NCBI GenBank assembly: GCA_002366755.1
Contig: DFBV01000218.1
Span: 1-12,327 of the forward strand
Reading direction: 5' to 3'
DNA from: Anaerolineales bacterium UBA3071
GTDB taxonomy: Bacteria > Chloroflexota > Anaerolineae > UBA3071
DNA: 12,327 bases
The translations under genes were made by a program, and so were the position numbers. Shown here piece by piece: positions 1-6,452 of this stretch (position 1 is its first letter; each line of letters begins with the position of its first letter). The notes under the pieces were generated by a model, which was not told where the DNA came from, did not search any database, and was given only the letters and a program-made list of their open reading frames with translations.

Positions 1-929
1 AGGGGGGCGGAGGGATCGTCGGGCCGCTCGATGATGTCATCTTCGTCGCCGGGGACGACGCCCAGTATGGAAGGCATATCCACCGGCGCTGGCAGATAGG
101 CGATGATAGCATCGAGCAGTGGTTGCACGCCGATGCGGTTGCGGGAAGCGCCGCAGAACACCGGCACCAGTTTCCCAACAAGGGTGGCGCGGCGCAGCGC
201 TGCCTGGAGCGTGGCCACATCGGGCTCCCCCCCCTCCAACCGCTGTTCCAGCAGCGTCTCGTCCGTCTCGCAGATAGCGTCCAACAGCGTCTCTCTGGCC
301 AGAGCAACCTGAGAACGCATGGAGGCGGGAATGGGTTCTACTGCCGGATCGTCGCCGCCACTGGGCCAGACCAGCGCCTGCTGGTTGAGCAGGCCCACGA
401 CCCCGGTGAACATGCCTTCGCTGCCAATGGGAAGCTGCAGCGGCACAGCATGGGGGGTGAACCGCTCGTGCACCTCCGCCAGCACGCGCTGGAAATCAGC
501 ACCCACCCGGTCGAGCTTGTTGATGAAGAGCACGCGAGGCAGGTTCTCGCGATTGGCGTGCATCCAGACCGCCTCGGTCTGCGGCTCTACGCCGCCGACG
601 CCGCACAGGATGACCACAGCGCCATCAATGACGCGGATGGAACGCACCACCTCAGCGGTGAAGTCAATGTGACCGGGGGTATCAATCAGATTGATGCGGT
701 GGTCATGCCAATGACAGGCGGTGGCAGCCGCGGTGATGGTGATACCTCGCTCCCGCTCCTGTTCCATCCAATCCAGTTGCGTGTTCCCCGCGTCCACACT
801 GCCCAGGCGATGAGTGCGTCCTGTGTAGTATAGAATCGCTTCCGACGTGGTCGTCTTGCCAGCATCCACGTGAGCGAAAATGCCGATGATACGTACGTTC
901 TCGATTGGTGCTTCTTTCTTCCTGCTCAT
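1..929 (-). CDS. fusA: Elongation factor G family GTPase, N-terminal part (truncated by window edge)
   Basis: EF-G catalyses GTP-driven translocation of tRNA and mRNA on the ribosome. The 309 complete codons present (read from the reverse complement) cover the G domain and the start of the following region. Visible GTPase motifs: G1 AHVDAGKT (residues 19-26), G2 region ERGITIT (60-66), G3 DTPGH (83-87), G4 NKLD (137-140) and a G5-like CGAS before RIGVQPLLDAI. The WMEQERERGIT stretch is diagnostic of EF-G rather than EF-Tu or LepA. The ATG at 929 has GAGGAG 4 bases upstream (934-939). The reading frame is open to base 1, so the C-terminus lies outside the window. Some positions differ from textbook EF-G (for example LCGVGGVEPQ where many have FDAVAGVEPQ), and no str-operon genes (rpsL, rpsG, tuf) lie on its 5' side, so it may be an EF-G paralogue. 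Family call is firm; orthology to the main fusA is not. Confidence 0.9.
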   Translation of the reverse strand, partial: MSRKKEAPIENVRIIGIFAHVDAGKTTTSEAILYYTGRTHRLGSVDAGNTQLDWMEQERERGITITAAATACHWHDHRINLIDTPGHIDFTAEVVRSIRVIDGAVVILCGVGGVEPQTEAVWMHANRENLPRVLFINKLDRVGADFQRVLAEVHERFTPHAVPLQLPIGSEGMFTGVVGLLNQQALVWPSGGDDPAVEPIPASMRSQVALARETLLDAICETDETLLEQRLEGGEPDVATLQAALRRATLVGKLVPVFCGASRNRIGVQPLLDAIIAYLPAPVDMPSILGVVPGDEDDIIERPDDPSAP

Positions 930-984
930 AGCGCTCCTCACAGAACCCCCAAAACGCTGGTGCGGCAGCCTGCCCGGTGAGCAA

Positions 985-1051
985 GGTTTGTAGTGAGCGC
1001 TTCAGCGCTCCCAGCAGCCCAAGAAGACGGCTGAAGCCGCCACTACGAACC
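985..1051. repeat. Paired-hairpin intergenic element, type TTCA (REP/BIME-like)
   Basis: Two imperfect hairpins in inverted orientation. Left half: GGTTTGTAGT, stem GAGCGC (995-1000), loop TTCA, stem GCGCTC (1005-1010). Right half, read on the minus strand from 1051: GGTTCGTAGT, stem GGCGGC, loop TTCA, stem GCCGTC (one G-T pair). The outer 10-mers match at 9 of 10 positions and the loops are identical, while the stem sequences differ but still pair. This resembles a mobile palindromic repeat. It lies upstream of the EF-G start and beyond the terminator of the cNMP-domain gene. A second element of the same design is at 8126-8212. Confidence 0.6.
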
Positions 1052-1078
1052 CAGAATCGATACTCCTACCCGCACACG

Positions 1079-1110
1079 AAAAGAGGGACGAGGCTGCTGC
1101 CCCGTCCCTC
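1079..1110 (-). terminator. Intrinsic terminator of the cNMP-domain protein gene
   Basis: On the minus strand, 26 bases after the stop codon, GAGGGACG (1110-1103) pairs perfectly with CGTCCCTC (1090-1083) around a 12-base loop. The stem is followed directly by TTTT (1082-1079) and then CGTG. The T run is short, but position and stem quality fit a rho-independent terminator. Confidence 0.75.
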
Positions 1111-1136
1111 GGCACGTCATTGGCAGACTCTCAATA

Positions 1137-3884
1137 CTACGGCACCGACCGCTGGAAGGTCAGATAGAAGCAAGTATGGATGTTCCAGTCAGGCAGTGCC
1201 AGATCGCCCAGGCCCGCTCCTAGCAGTGTGTCGCTGGGCAAGCCCTCGATATACACGTTGTAAGAGCCGATGGTGCCGTACATGTCGAAGTTGAAGGAAT
1301 ACTCCGGCTCCGTCTTCTTCTCCGTCGGCTTCACGTCCTTCCCGTCGCGCCACTCGATGACCACCGGCTGTCCGATGATACGCTCGCCGTTTTCGTCCAG
1401 CACGTTGACGTAGATATTGTGCTTGCCTCCGGCTTCCTTCTCGTCTTCCCAGCGCGCTTCCACCAGCCGCCAGTAGGGCTGCCCGGGCGCCACATTGGCA
1501 GCCTGTAGCCCCACCCCCAGTTGATCCAGCCGGCCGTCCCAGCTAATGGCAGGAGCAGCGGGCTCGGGTTCGGGTTCGGGCTCAGCAACCGCAGCAGCCA
1601 TGACCTGCGGCGGTGTGGGCGTGGGCGGTATGGGCGTCGGTGTCGGCGGCACAAGAGTCAGCGTCGGTGGTATCGGCGTATGGGTCGGTGTCGGCGTCGG
1701 CACCGGCGTGTCCGTGGCCGTTGGCGTTAGCGTCGGCGTATCCGTAGGGGTCGGCGTATCAGTGGGGACAGGCGTCTCGGTAGGTAGTGGCGTGTAAACC
1801 GGCGTGCGCACTACCGCCGTCGGAGCCATAGCCAGCACCTGTGCCTGTTGCACGCGGCGCGTCTGGGGCATCGCTGTTTCCATGTAGACCAACGCCGCCA
1901 GGTCCTTGGCCTGCACCTGGCCGGTGGAGCGGAGAGAGCGGATCACGGCCACCGGTGCGGCGATGCCACAGAGCCAGATCACCAGCAGGGTCACCGCAGC
2001 CAGACGCAGCTTGGCCCCCGTCGTCCGGGCGTTGAACCACACGGCGGCACTCTCGGCGGCCAGGCTCAACCCCTGCAACGCACCAAGGATGCCAGCCCCC
2101 TCGCGTGGCACACGTTCCCGCTTCGGACGAACGACAGGCGGTGCTACGGGCCGCCGCCGAACAATGGGAATCGCTGGAGCGCGAACCAGTGCAGGCTCGA
2201 CGCTCGGCGCTGCTTCGCCCATAAGCGGCACGCCTCGCAGCGAATGGGCGAGCTTGAGGTCCACCTCGTTCAAGCGGCGGCTGATGACGCGGCTGAGGTT
2301 GATGGACAGGCTCGGATAGCGCAGCAGCAGCGTCTCAAAATCGTCCCTATTGAGCACCCAGAGGTCAGCGTCGCGCACCACCTCGACCGTGGTTGAGCGG
2401 GGGCCAACGTTCAGCAACTCCATCTCGCCGAAGAAGTCTCCCGCGCCCAGGTTGGCCAGCGGGATGCTTGTGCCCTCCACCTGCTTGAGCACCTGCACCT
2501 CACCACGCTCGATGAGGTAAAGCGACTCGCCTTCGCTTCCCTGGTCGTAGATGCGCTCGCCGGCGCGATAGCGCGCAGGACGCAGCCGTTCGGCGACTTC
2601 CTGTAACTGCTGAGGGGAAAAGCCAGCCACAAGACTCAGCCGTCGCAGATGCTGATTCACGTAGGCCTGATCTGCCTCAGTCAATCGCTGAGCCAGACTG
2701 CGGTTCAGGCTCACGCTGATAGCCGGGTGCTGCACCAGAAGGTCATCGAAATCGGTGCGATACAGAACCCAGAGGTTGGCATCCTGCAGAGCACGAGCGG
2801 TGGCAGCACGCGTTTTGCCCGTCAGCAGGGCCATCTCGCCGAAGAAGCCACCAGAGCCCAAGCGGGCCAGCGATTCCTCCCCCCGCCGACTCTCGGTCGA
2901 CAACTCGACCTGCCCCGTTTCCACCAGGTAGAGTGCATCGCCCGGTCCGCCTATCTGGAAGATGAGCTCGCCCGCTGGCGCGTGTTGCAGCAGCAACCGC
3001 TTGGCCATGGCGCTCAGCGCTTCCTCTGGCAGCTCGCTGAATAGAGGCATGGCCCGCAAGCGCTCCACCGCCAGAGCACGATCCTCGGGGCTCAGACGGC
3101 CACGCAGATCCCGGCTCAACGCGCTCCGGATGATGGGGTAGGTGGCGCACAAGTCATCGAAATCTGCCTTGGGCAAGACCCACAGCAAGACGTCAGAGGC
3201 AGCCCGCGCCGCCTGGCCTTGCGGTTTACCGGTCAAAAGGGGCATCTCGCCGAAGATGGCACCTTCGGAGAGCTCCACATAGTCCACCTCCGAAGGCTCT
3301 GTCTCCGTCAGCAACCGCACCTGGCCGCTTTGCAGGATGTAGAGCGCCTCGCTGGAATCGCCGATCTGAAAGATGAGGCCGCCGCGCTGCACTTCCTGCG
3401 GCTGCAAGCAGCCCGCCAGGGCCGTCAGAACCTCCGCGTCCAACTCACGGAAGCCAGGGATTGTTCGCAACCGCTGGGCCAGATAGGCCGCGAGCTGGGC
3501 CACCTTGTCGCCAAAGGCGCGGCTCATCTTGATGCCCACACTGGGGAGCTCGGCAATCACCTCCTCCAGATCGCTGTGGGATAGCACCCAGGTTTCGGTA
3601 TCTGTGGTCGCTTCGGCGCTGGTGGAGCGGGAGCGATCCGAGAGCATGTCCGTCTCGCCCACCAGGCTACCAGGGCCCATGCTGGCGAGGGCGGCGAACC
3701 TTTCGGCGCTCAGCCGCACCCAGCCGGATTTGATGAGGTACAGCGCGCCGCTCGCTTCGCCCTGGACAAAAAGCAGTTCTCCCTGGCTGTGATGCTCCAG
3801 ATGCATCCGTTCCGACAGGAGCTGCCGCTCCTCTTCAGAAAGGCCAGCGAACAGGGGAACGCTGCCGATCATGCTTTCTTTCAC
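1137..3884 (-). CDS. Membrane protein with four tandem cNMP-binding domains, Thr/Pro stalk and C-terminal outer domain
   Basis: Probable cytoplasmic cyclic-nucleotide sensor tethered to an extracytoplasmic domain. From a GTG start (915 aa): CRP-type cNMP-binding domains at about 8-129, 143-264, 278-403 and 415-541, each with the G-x-x-(F/V)-GE phosphate-binding-cassette signature. The cassette arginine is visible in domains 1, 3 and 4 (for example GKTRAAT, GPRSTT), while domain 2 reads KPQGQAA and looks degenerate. A basic stretch and one membrane span (about 626-648, AAVTLLVIWLCGIAAPVAVI) follow, then a Thr/Pro stalk (about 696-761), an EPEPEPEP tract and a C-terminal beta-rich domain (about 790-915). 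The GTG at 3884 has GGAGG 11 bases upstream; an ATG at 3947 (936 aa) lacks a convincing site, so the start is uncertain. There is no DNA-binding or catalytic domain, so it is not a CRP-type regulator or a kinase. A consensus promoter lies upstream and a hairpin terminator downstream, so it is probably monocistronic. The ligand is unknown. Confidence 0.85.
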   Translation of the reverse strand: MKESMIGSVPLFAGLSEEERQLLSERMHLEHHSQGELLFVQGEASGALYLIKSGWVRLSAERFAALASMGPGSLVGETDMLSDRSRSTSAEATTDTETWVLSHSDLEEVIAELPSVGIKMSRAFGDKVAQLAAYLAQRLRTIPGFRELDAEVLTALAGCLQPQEVQRGGLIFQIGDSSEALYILQSGQVRLLTETEPSEVDYVELSEGAIFGEMPLLTGKPQGQAARAASDVLLWVLPKADFDDLCATYPIIRSALSRDLRGRLSPEDRALAVERLRAMPLFSELPEEALSAMAKRLLLQHAPAGELIFQIGGPGDALYLVETGQVELSTESRRGEESLARLGSGGFFGEMALLTGKTRAATARALQDANLWVLYRTDFDDLLVQHPAISVSLNRSLAQRLTEADQAYVNQHLRRLSLVAGFSPQQLQEVAERLRPARYRAGERIYDQGSEGESLYLIERGEVQVLKQVEGTSIPLANLGAGDFFGEMELLNVGPRSTTVEVVRDADLWVLNRDDFETLLLRYPSLSINLSRVISRRLNEVDLKLAHSLRGVPLMGEAAPSVEPALVRAPAIPIVRRRPVAPPVVRPKRERVPREGAGILGALQGLSLAAESAAVWFNARTTGAKLRLAAVTLLVIWLCGIAAPVAVIRSLRSTGQVQAKDLAALVYMETAMPQTRRVQQAQVLAMAPTAVVRTPVYTPLPTETPVPTDTPTPTDTPTLTPTATDTPVPTPTPTHTPIPPTLTLVPPTPTPIPPTPTPPQVMAAAVAEPEPEPEPAAPAISWDGRLDQLGVGLQAANVAPGQPYWRLVEARWEDEKEAGGKHNIYVNVLDENGERIIGQPVVIEWRDGKDVKPTEKKTEPEYSFNFDMYGTIGSYNVYIEGLPSDTLLGAGLGDLALPDWNIHTCFYLTFQRSVP

Positions 3885-4025
3885 GATGTGTATGTCCTCC
3901 AGAAGGAGTGTACGCCTCTCATCCCAGTCACGGCGGAGACCATGCACCCCAGTGATTTCAAGTCCTTCAAGTGAAACCCGTGCAAGTAGTCATGTCCACT
4001 TCTCCACGCACAAGCCCACTTTGCC

Positions 4026-4054
4026 ATTTTACCATCAATGAACACAGATGTCAA
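4026..4054 (-). promoter_or_regulatory. Sigma70-type promoter for the cNMP-domain protein gene
   Basis: On the minus strand: perfect -35 TTGACA (4054-4049), 17-base spacer, -10 TAAAAT (4031-4026). It points at the gene starting at 3884 and predicts a leader of about 135 bases. The surrounding gap (3885-4100) is visibly more AT-rich than the genes. Confidence 0.75.
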
Positions 4055-4100
4055 TAACCCATTCTGACTAAATGCACAGATTCAGACACAGAGTTGCATG

Positions 4101-5360
4101 TTAGTAAGTGCGTCGAAAGACAACGTCCCAAGAGTAATGAGCGAAACAAGCCAGCGTAGAGCGCAATGCTTCACAACTGGCATGATCAGTGCAGTAACCC
4201 GCCGAAATGAAATGCTCATCCGAGATCACGCGCGGATCTGTTGTGAGACCACGAGCCACCTCGCTGGTGACCTCCCGGCCATCCACGTCTCGGACAACCT
4301 GCACGTCATCACCACCGCCCAGAATCAACTGAGTGGTCCCAGCAGGCCCCTTATCGCCTGTGACCTGGGTGACCTTGCTATAGATGCCGTACACTGCCAC
4401 CCCATTCAACGGCGCGCCATTGACATCCTGAACAATCACGCGCAACTGGCGCTTTTCCCCACAATGCAGAGAGACGCCGTCGAAATAGCCGCCGTTCTCT
4501 TCTACGCCCCACAGCCTTATGGATGCGACCACGAAGTCGATCGGCGGCCTCGTCGGCTCCGGCGTCGCCGTGGGCGGGGCCGGAGTGGGCGTGGCGGGCG
4601 GTGGTGGGATATTGGACGCCACAGCTACAGTATCGGTCGGGCCGCCGGTATCCACCAACGACGCTGCGACCCAGCCCTGGTCCCCCGCCAAACAGCAGAT
4701 CTGCCACCAATCCCCCGCCTGGTTACGGGCTACGATGTCGAACCGCTGGCCCTCCTCAGGCAAGCCCAGAAGCGGATACGCTGTGCTCGGGCCACTGCGC
4801 ACGCTGACCCCGCCCGATTTCACCACCACGTGCGGCTTGGGAGTCGGGGTAAAAGTCGCCGGCTCGGGTGTGGGAGTCGAGGGCACCGGCGTCGCCGTCG
4901 GAACCTCCGGGGTGGGCGTAGGCGGGATTGGTGTGGGAGTCGGAGGAGCTGTGGGCGTCGGTTCCGCGGTTGGCGTTGCCGTGGGAACCGGCGTGGGCGG
5001 CACCAGATAGGCCGCGATCTTCTGGCTGCCGCAGCCCAGATCCCGGGCCAACTCGGCCAGTGGGCGCGCCACACCATCATCACCCCCTTCGGCGATGTGC
5101 CGCTCGGCAAGCATCACCACCCACTGGGTGGCGTTGGCGACGTCCAGTTCATTCAAACGGGCCTGTGCCCGCGCCAGGTCAGCATCTTTCGCGTAGTCAG
5201 CGGCGATGTCCAGCGCGCGCCCCCCTTTCGCTTCCCTCGACAACACTCCATCTCGCCCCTGGCTGGCGCATCCTGACAATCCAACTACTAGGCTGATGAC
5301 GGTCAGGAAACAAAGCACCACCAAGAAGCGTCGACGAACGTATTGAAATGGTGTATCCAA
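4101..5360 (-). CDS. Lipoprotein with Thr/Pro stalk, SH3b domain and C-terminal beta domain
   Basis: 419-aa exported lipoprotein of unknown specific function. The start is TTG at 5360, with GAGGAG 4 bases upstream. Residues 1-31 form a lipoprotein signal: RR, a hydrophobic stretch, then lipobox LSGC with Cys31. Residues about 40-120 look helical (AQARLNELDVA, PLAELARDLG) and recall a short TPR-like repeat. A Thr/Pro stalk spans about 121-176. A bacterial SH3 domain lies at about 178-237 (GVSVRSGPSTAYPLLG, then GDWWQI and GWVAASLV), a fold usually linked to peptidoglycan or ligand binding. A second short Pro-rich linker (253-272) leads to a C-terminal domain with four cysteines (300, 390, 396, 405) and the ending WDVVFRRTY. 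The downstream neighbour has a similar stalk and possibly a related C-terminal domain. No clear promoter was found upstream. The lipid-anchored surface location is well supported; the role is not. Confidence 0.85.
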   Translation of the reverse strand: MDTPFQYVRRRFLVVLCFLTVISLVVGLSGCASQGRDGVLSREAKGGRALDIAADYAKDADLARAQARLNELDVANATQWVVMLAERHIAEGGDDGVARPLAELARDLGCGSQKIAAYLVPPTPVPTATPTAEPTPTAPPTPTPIPPTPTPEVPTATPVPSTPTPEPATFTPTPKPHVVVKSGGVSVRSGPSTAYPLLGLPEEGQRFDIVARNQAGDWWQICCLAGDQGWVAASLVDTGGPTDTVAVASNIPPPPATPTPAPPTATPEPTRPPIDFVVASIRLWGVEENGGYFDGVSLHCGEKRQLRVIVQDVNGAPLNGVAVYGIYSKVTQVTGDKGPAGTTQLILGGGDDVQVVRDVDGREVTSEVARGLTTDPRVISDEHFISAGYCTDHASCEALRSTLACFAHYSWDVVFRRTY

Positions 5361-5439
5361 TGGTCTCCTCTGTGCTCGAAAGGACAGGCTTCAGGCTCCG
5401 CGGGAAACCCCAGGTTGGGCCATCCCTTCGGCTCACAAC

Positions 5440-5474
5440 AGACCTCCGAGGTCTTCTCGAGACCTCGGAGGTCT
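5440..5474. repeat. Double palindrome, 15-bp arms
   Basis: AGACCTCCGAGGTCT (5440-5454) and its exact reverse complement AGACCTCGGAGGTCT (5460-5474) flank TCTCG. Each arm is itself a palindrome around one central base, so it can form one long hairpin or two small ones. It sits about 80 bases upstream of the lipoprotein start. There is no T run on either side, so it is not a standard terminator. Confidence 0.8.
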
Positions 5475-5501
5475 CATCAGTGCTCCCACCAGCCTTGCTT
5501 C

Positions 5502-5531
5502 TTGGCGTGATTCGGCAAAAACTGGTATAAT
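5502..5531 (+). promoter_or_regulatory. Possible sigma70 promoter, antisense to tRNA-Leu
   Basis: TTGGCG (5502-5507), 18-base spacer, perfect TATAAT (5526-5531) with an extended -10 TG two bases before it. Transcription would run antisense through the tRNA-Leu gene toward the ECF sigma factor start at 5818. It is the only good + strand promoter I see upstream of that operon. Confidence 0.35.
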
Positions 5532-5563
5532 GAGTGAGGAAAGCTAATGGCTCTCCCCTTCGG

Positions 5564-5647
5564 TGCCGAAGGTGGGACTCGAACCCACACGAGGTCGCCC
5601 TCAGCGGTTTTTGAGACCGCCCTGTCTACCTATTCCAGCACTTCGGC
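5564..5647 (-). tRNA. tRNA-Leu (anticodon CAA)
   Basis: On the minus strand the acceptor stem GCCGAAG (5647-5641) pairs with CTTCGGC (5571-5565), with discriminator A at 5564. The anticodon stem GCGGT/ACCGC encloses loop CTCAAAA, giving anticodon CAA (complement of 5611-5613), which reads UUG. A long variable arm GAGGGCGACCTC identifies a class II tRNA, and the T arm GTGGG-TTCGAGT-CCCAC is perfect. The 84-nt length is right for tRNA-Leu. The 3' CCA is not fully encoded (CCG follows). A 7-bp hairpin at 5538-5556 lies just beyond the 3' end, without a T run. The gene has a near-consensus promoter at 5656-5684. Confidence 0.96.
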
Positions 5648-5655
5648 ACGACTCT

Positions 5656-5684
5656 AGTATAGTCGAACAGGCTGTTTTCGTCAA
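5656..5684 (-). promoter_or_regulatory. Promoter of tRNA-Leu
   Basis: On the minus strand: TTGACG (5684-5679), exact 17-base spacer, TATACT (5661-5656). The -10 ends 8 bases before the mature tRNA 5' end, leaving almost no 5' leader. Confidence 0.7.
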
Positions 5685-5817
5685 ATCCCTCAATCGGCAC
5701 CATCAGAGCTTGTCGGGGACAAGAAAGGCTCAGCTATGGCCCGTTTCCTGCCCAAGTATGGCACATCTACCGCTCCTTGCGAAGACTGAGTCTCACTGAG
5801 TCTCAATGTAGCGGGAC

Positions 5818-6441
5818 ATGGACGAAAAAACACTCGTGGCCGCCGCCCAGCGCGGTGAGCTGCCTGCCTTCAACCAACTGGTGTTGCACTACCAAGGTCT
5901 GGCCTACAACGTGGCCTACCGGATCGTGGGCAATGCCGACGCGGCCGCCGACGCCACCCAGGACGCCTTCCTCAAAGCCTACAGAGCACTGGGCGGTTAC
6001 CGGGGAGGCTCTTTCAAAGCCTGGCTGCTGCGCATCGTCACCAACACTTGCTACGATGCCCTGCGGGCCCGGCAGCGACGGCGCGCCTCGTCTCTGGACG
6101 ATCTGGATGTAGCGCCCGAACATGCCTGGCAGTTGGTCAACGGCCACGCTGGGCCAGAAGAACAGGCACTGCGACGGGAACTGGGCCGGGTGATCCAGGC
6201 AGGCATCGCCACGCTGCCACCTGACCAGCGCACAGCGGTGGTGCTTTCCGATATCCAGGGACTGAGCTACCAGGAAGCCGCCGAGGCAATGGGCTGCTCG
6301 CTGGGCACAGTCAAATCCCGCCTGAGCAGGGGACGAGCCAAGCTGCGAGGCTACCTGTTACAGCAGCAGGAACTTTTGCCTTCTCGCTATCGTCTACAAA
6401 GTGCGGGACACAAGGCGCGAGATGCAAGAGGCATGAGGTAG
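5818..6441 (+). CDS. ECF-type RNA polymerase sigma factor (RpoE-like)
   Basis: A 207-aa sigma-70 group 4 factor that directs RNA polymerase to a stress or envelope regulon. Region 2 covers about residues 5-85: AFNQLVLHYQGLAYNVAYRI, then the core-binding stretch DATQDAFLKAYRAL (45-58) and FKAWLLRIVTNTCYDALR. Region 4 covers about 115-180: LPPDQRTAVVLSDIQGLSY, then the helix-turn-helix AAEAMGCSLGTVKSRLSRGR. There is no region 3. The ATG at 5818 is forced by an in-frame TAG immediately upstream (5809-5811); the ribosome site is weak (GGGA). The anti-sigma gene follows after 11 bases, indicating co-transcription. The about 27-residue tail after region 4 is basic and not a recognised domain. Its regulon cannot be read here, though a possible ECF-type promoter lies before the DUF4097 gene at 10607-11488. 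Confidence 0.93.
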   Translation: MDEKTLVAAAQRGELPAFNQLVLHYQGLAYNVAYRIVGNADAAADATQDAFLKAYRALGGYRGGSFKAWLLRIVTNTCYDALRARQRRRASSLDDLDVAPEHAWQLVNGHAGPEEQALRRELGRVIQAGIATLPPDQRTAVVLSDIQGLSYQEAAEAMGCSLGTVKSRLSRGRAKLRGYLLQQQELLPSRYRLQSAGHKARDARGMR

Positions 6442-6452
6442 GACGCTTGAAG

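Noticed and set aside
123..833. Open frame of 236 codons on the + strand
   Set aside because: It is antisense to the EF-G gene, whose GTPase motifs are intact on the minus strand; the + strand product has no recognisable domain.
1600..1797. Repetitive GGCGTCGGTGTC-like DNA, first considered as a minisatellite or CRISPR-like array
   Set aside because: It is the codon-level repetition of the Thr/Pro stalk in the cNMP protein; spacing is irregular and there are no unique spacers. The same holds for 4557-4610 and 4845-4999 in the lipoprotein.
4098..5276. Open frame of 392 codons on the + strand, the longest + frame in the left half
   Set aside because: It mirrors the lipoprotein gene, whose signal peptide, stalk and SH3b domain are clear. 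The mirror product is Arg/Gly/His-rich with no ribosome site or family signature.
5708..5722. CTTGTC-GGG-GACAAG hairpin upstream of the sigma factor as a terminator or operator
   Set aside because: Short stem, no T run, and no promoter boxes placed around it.
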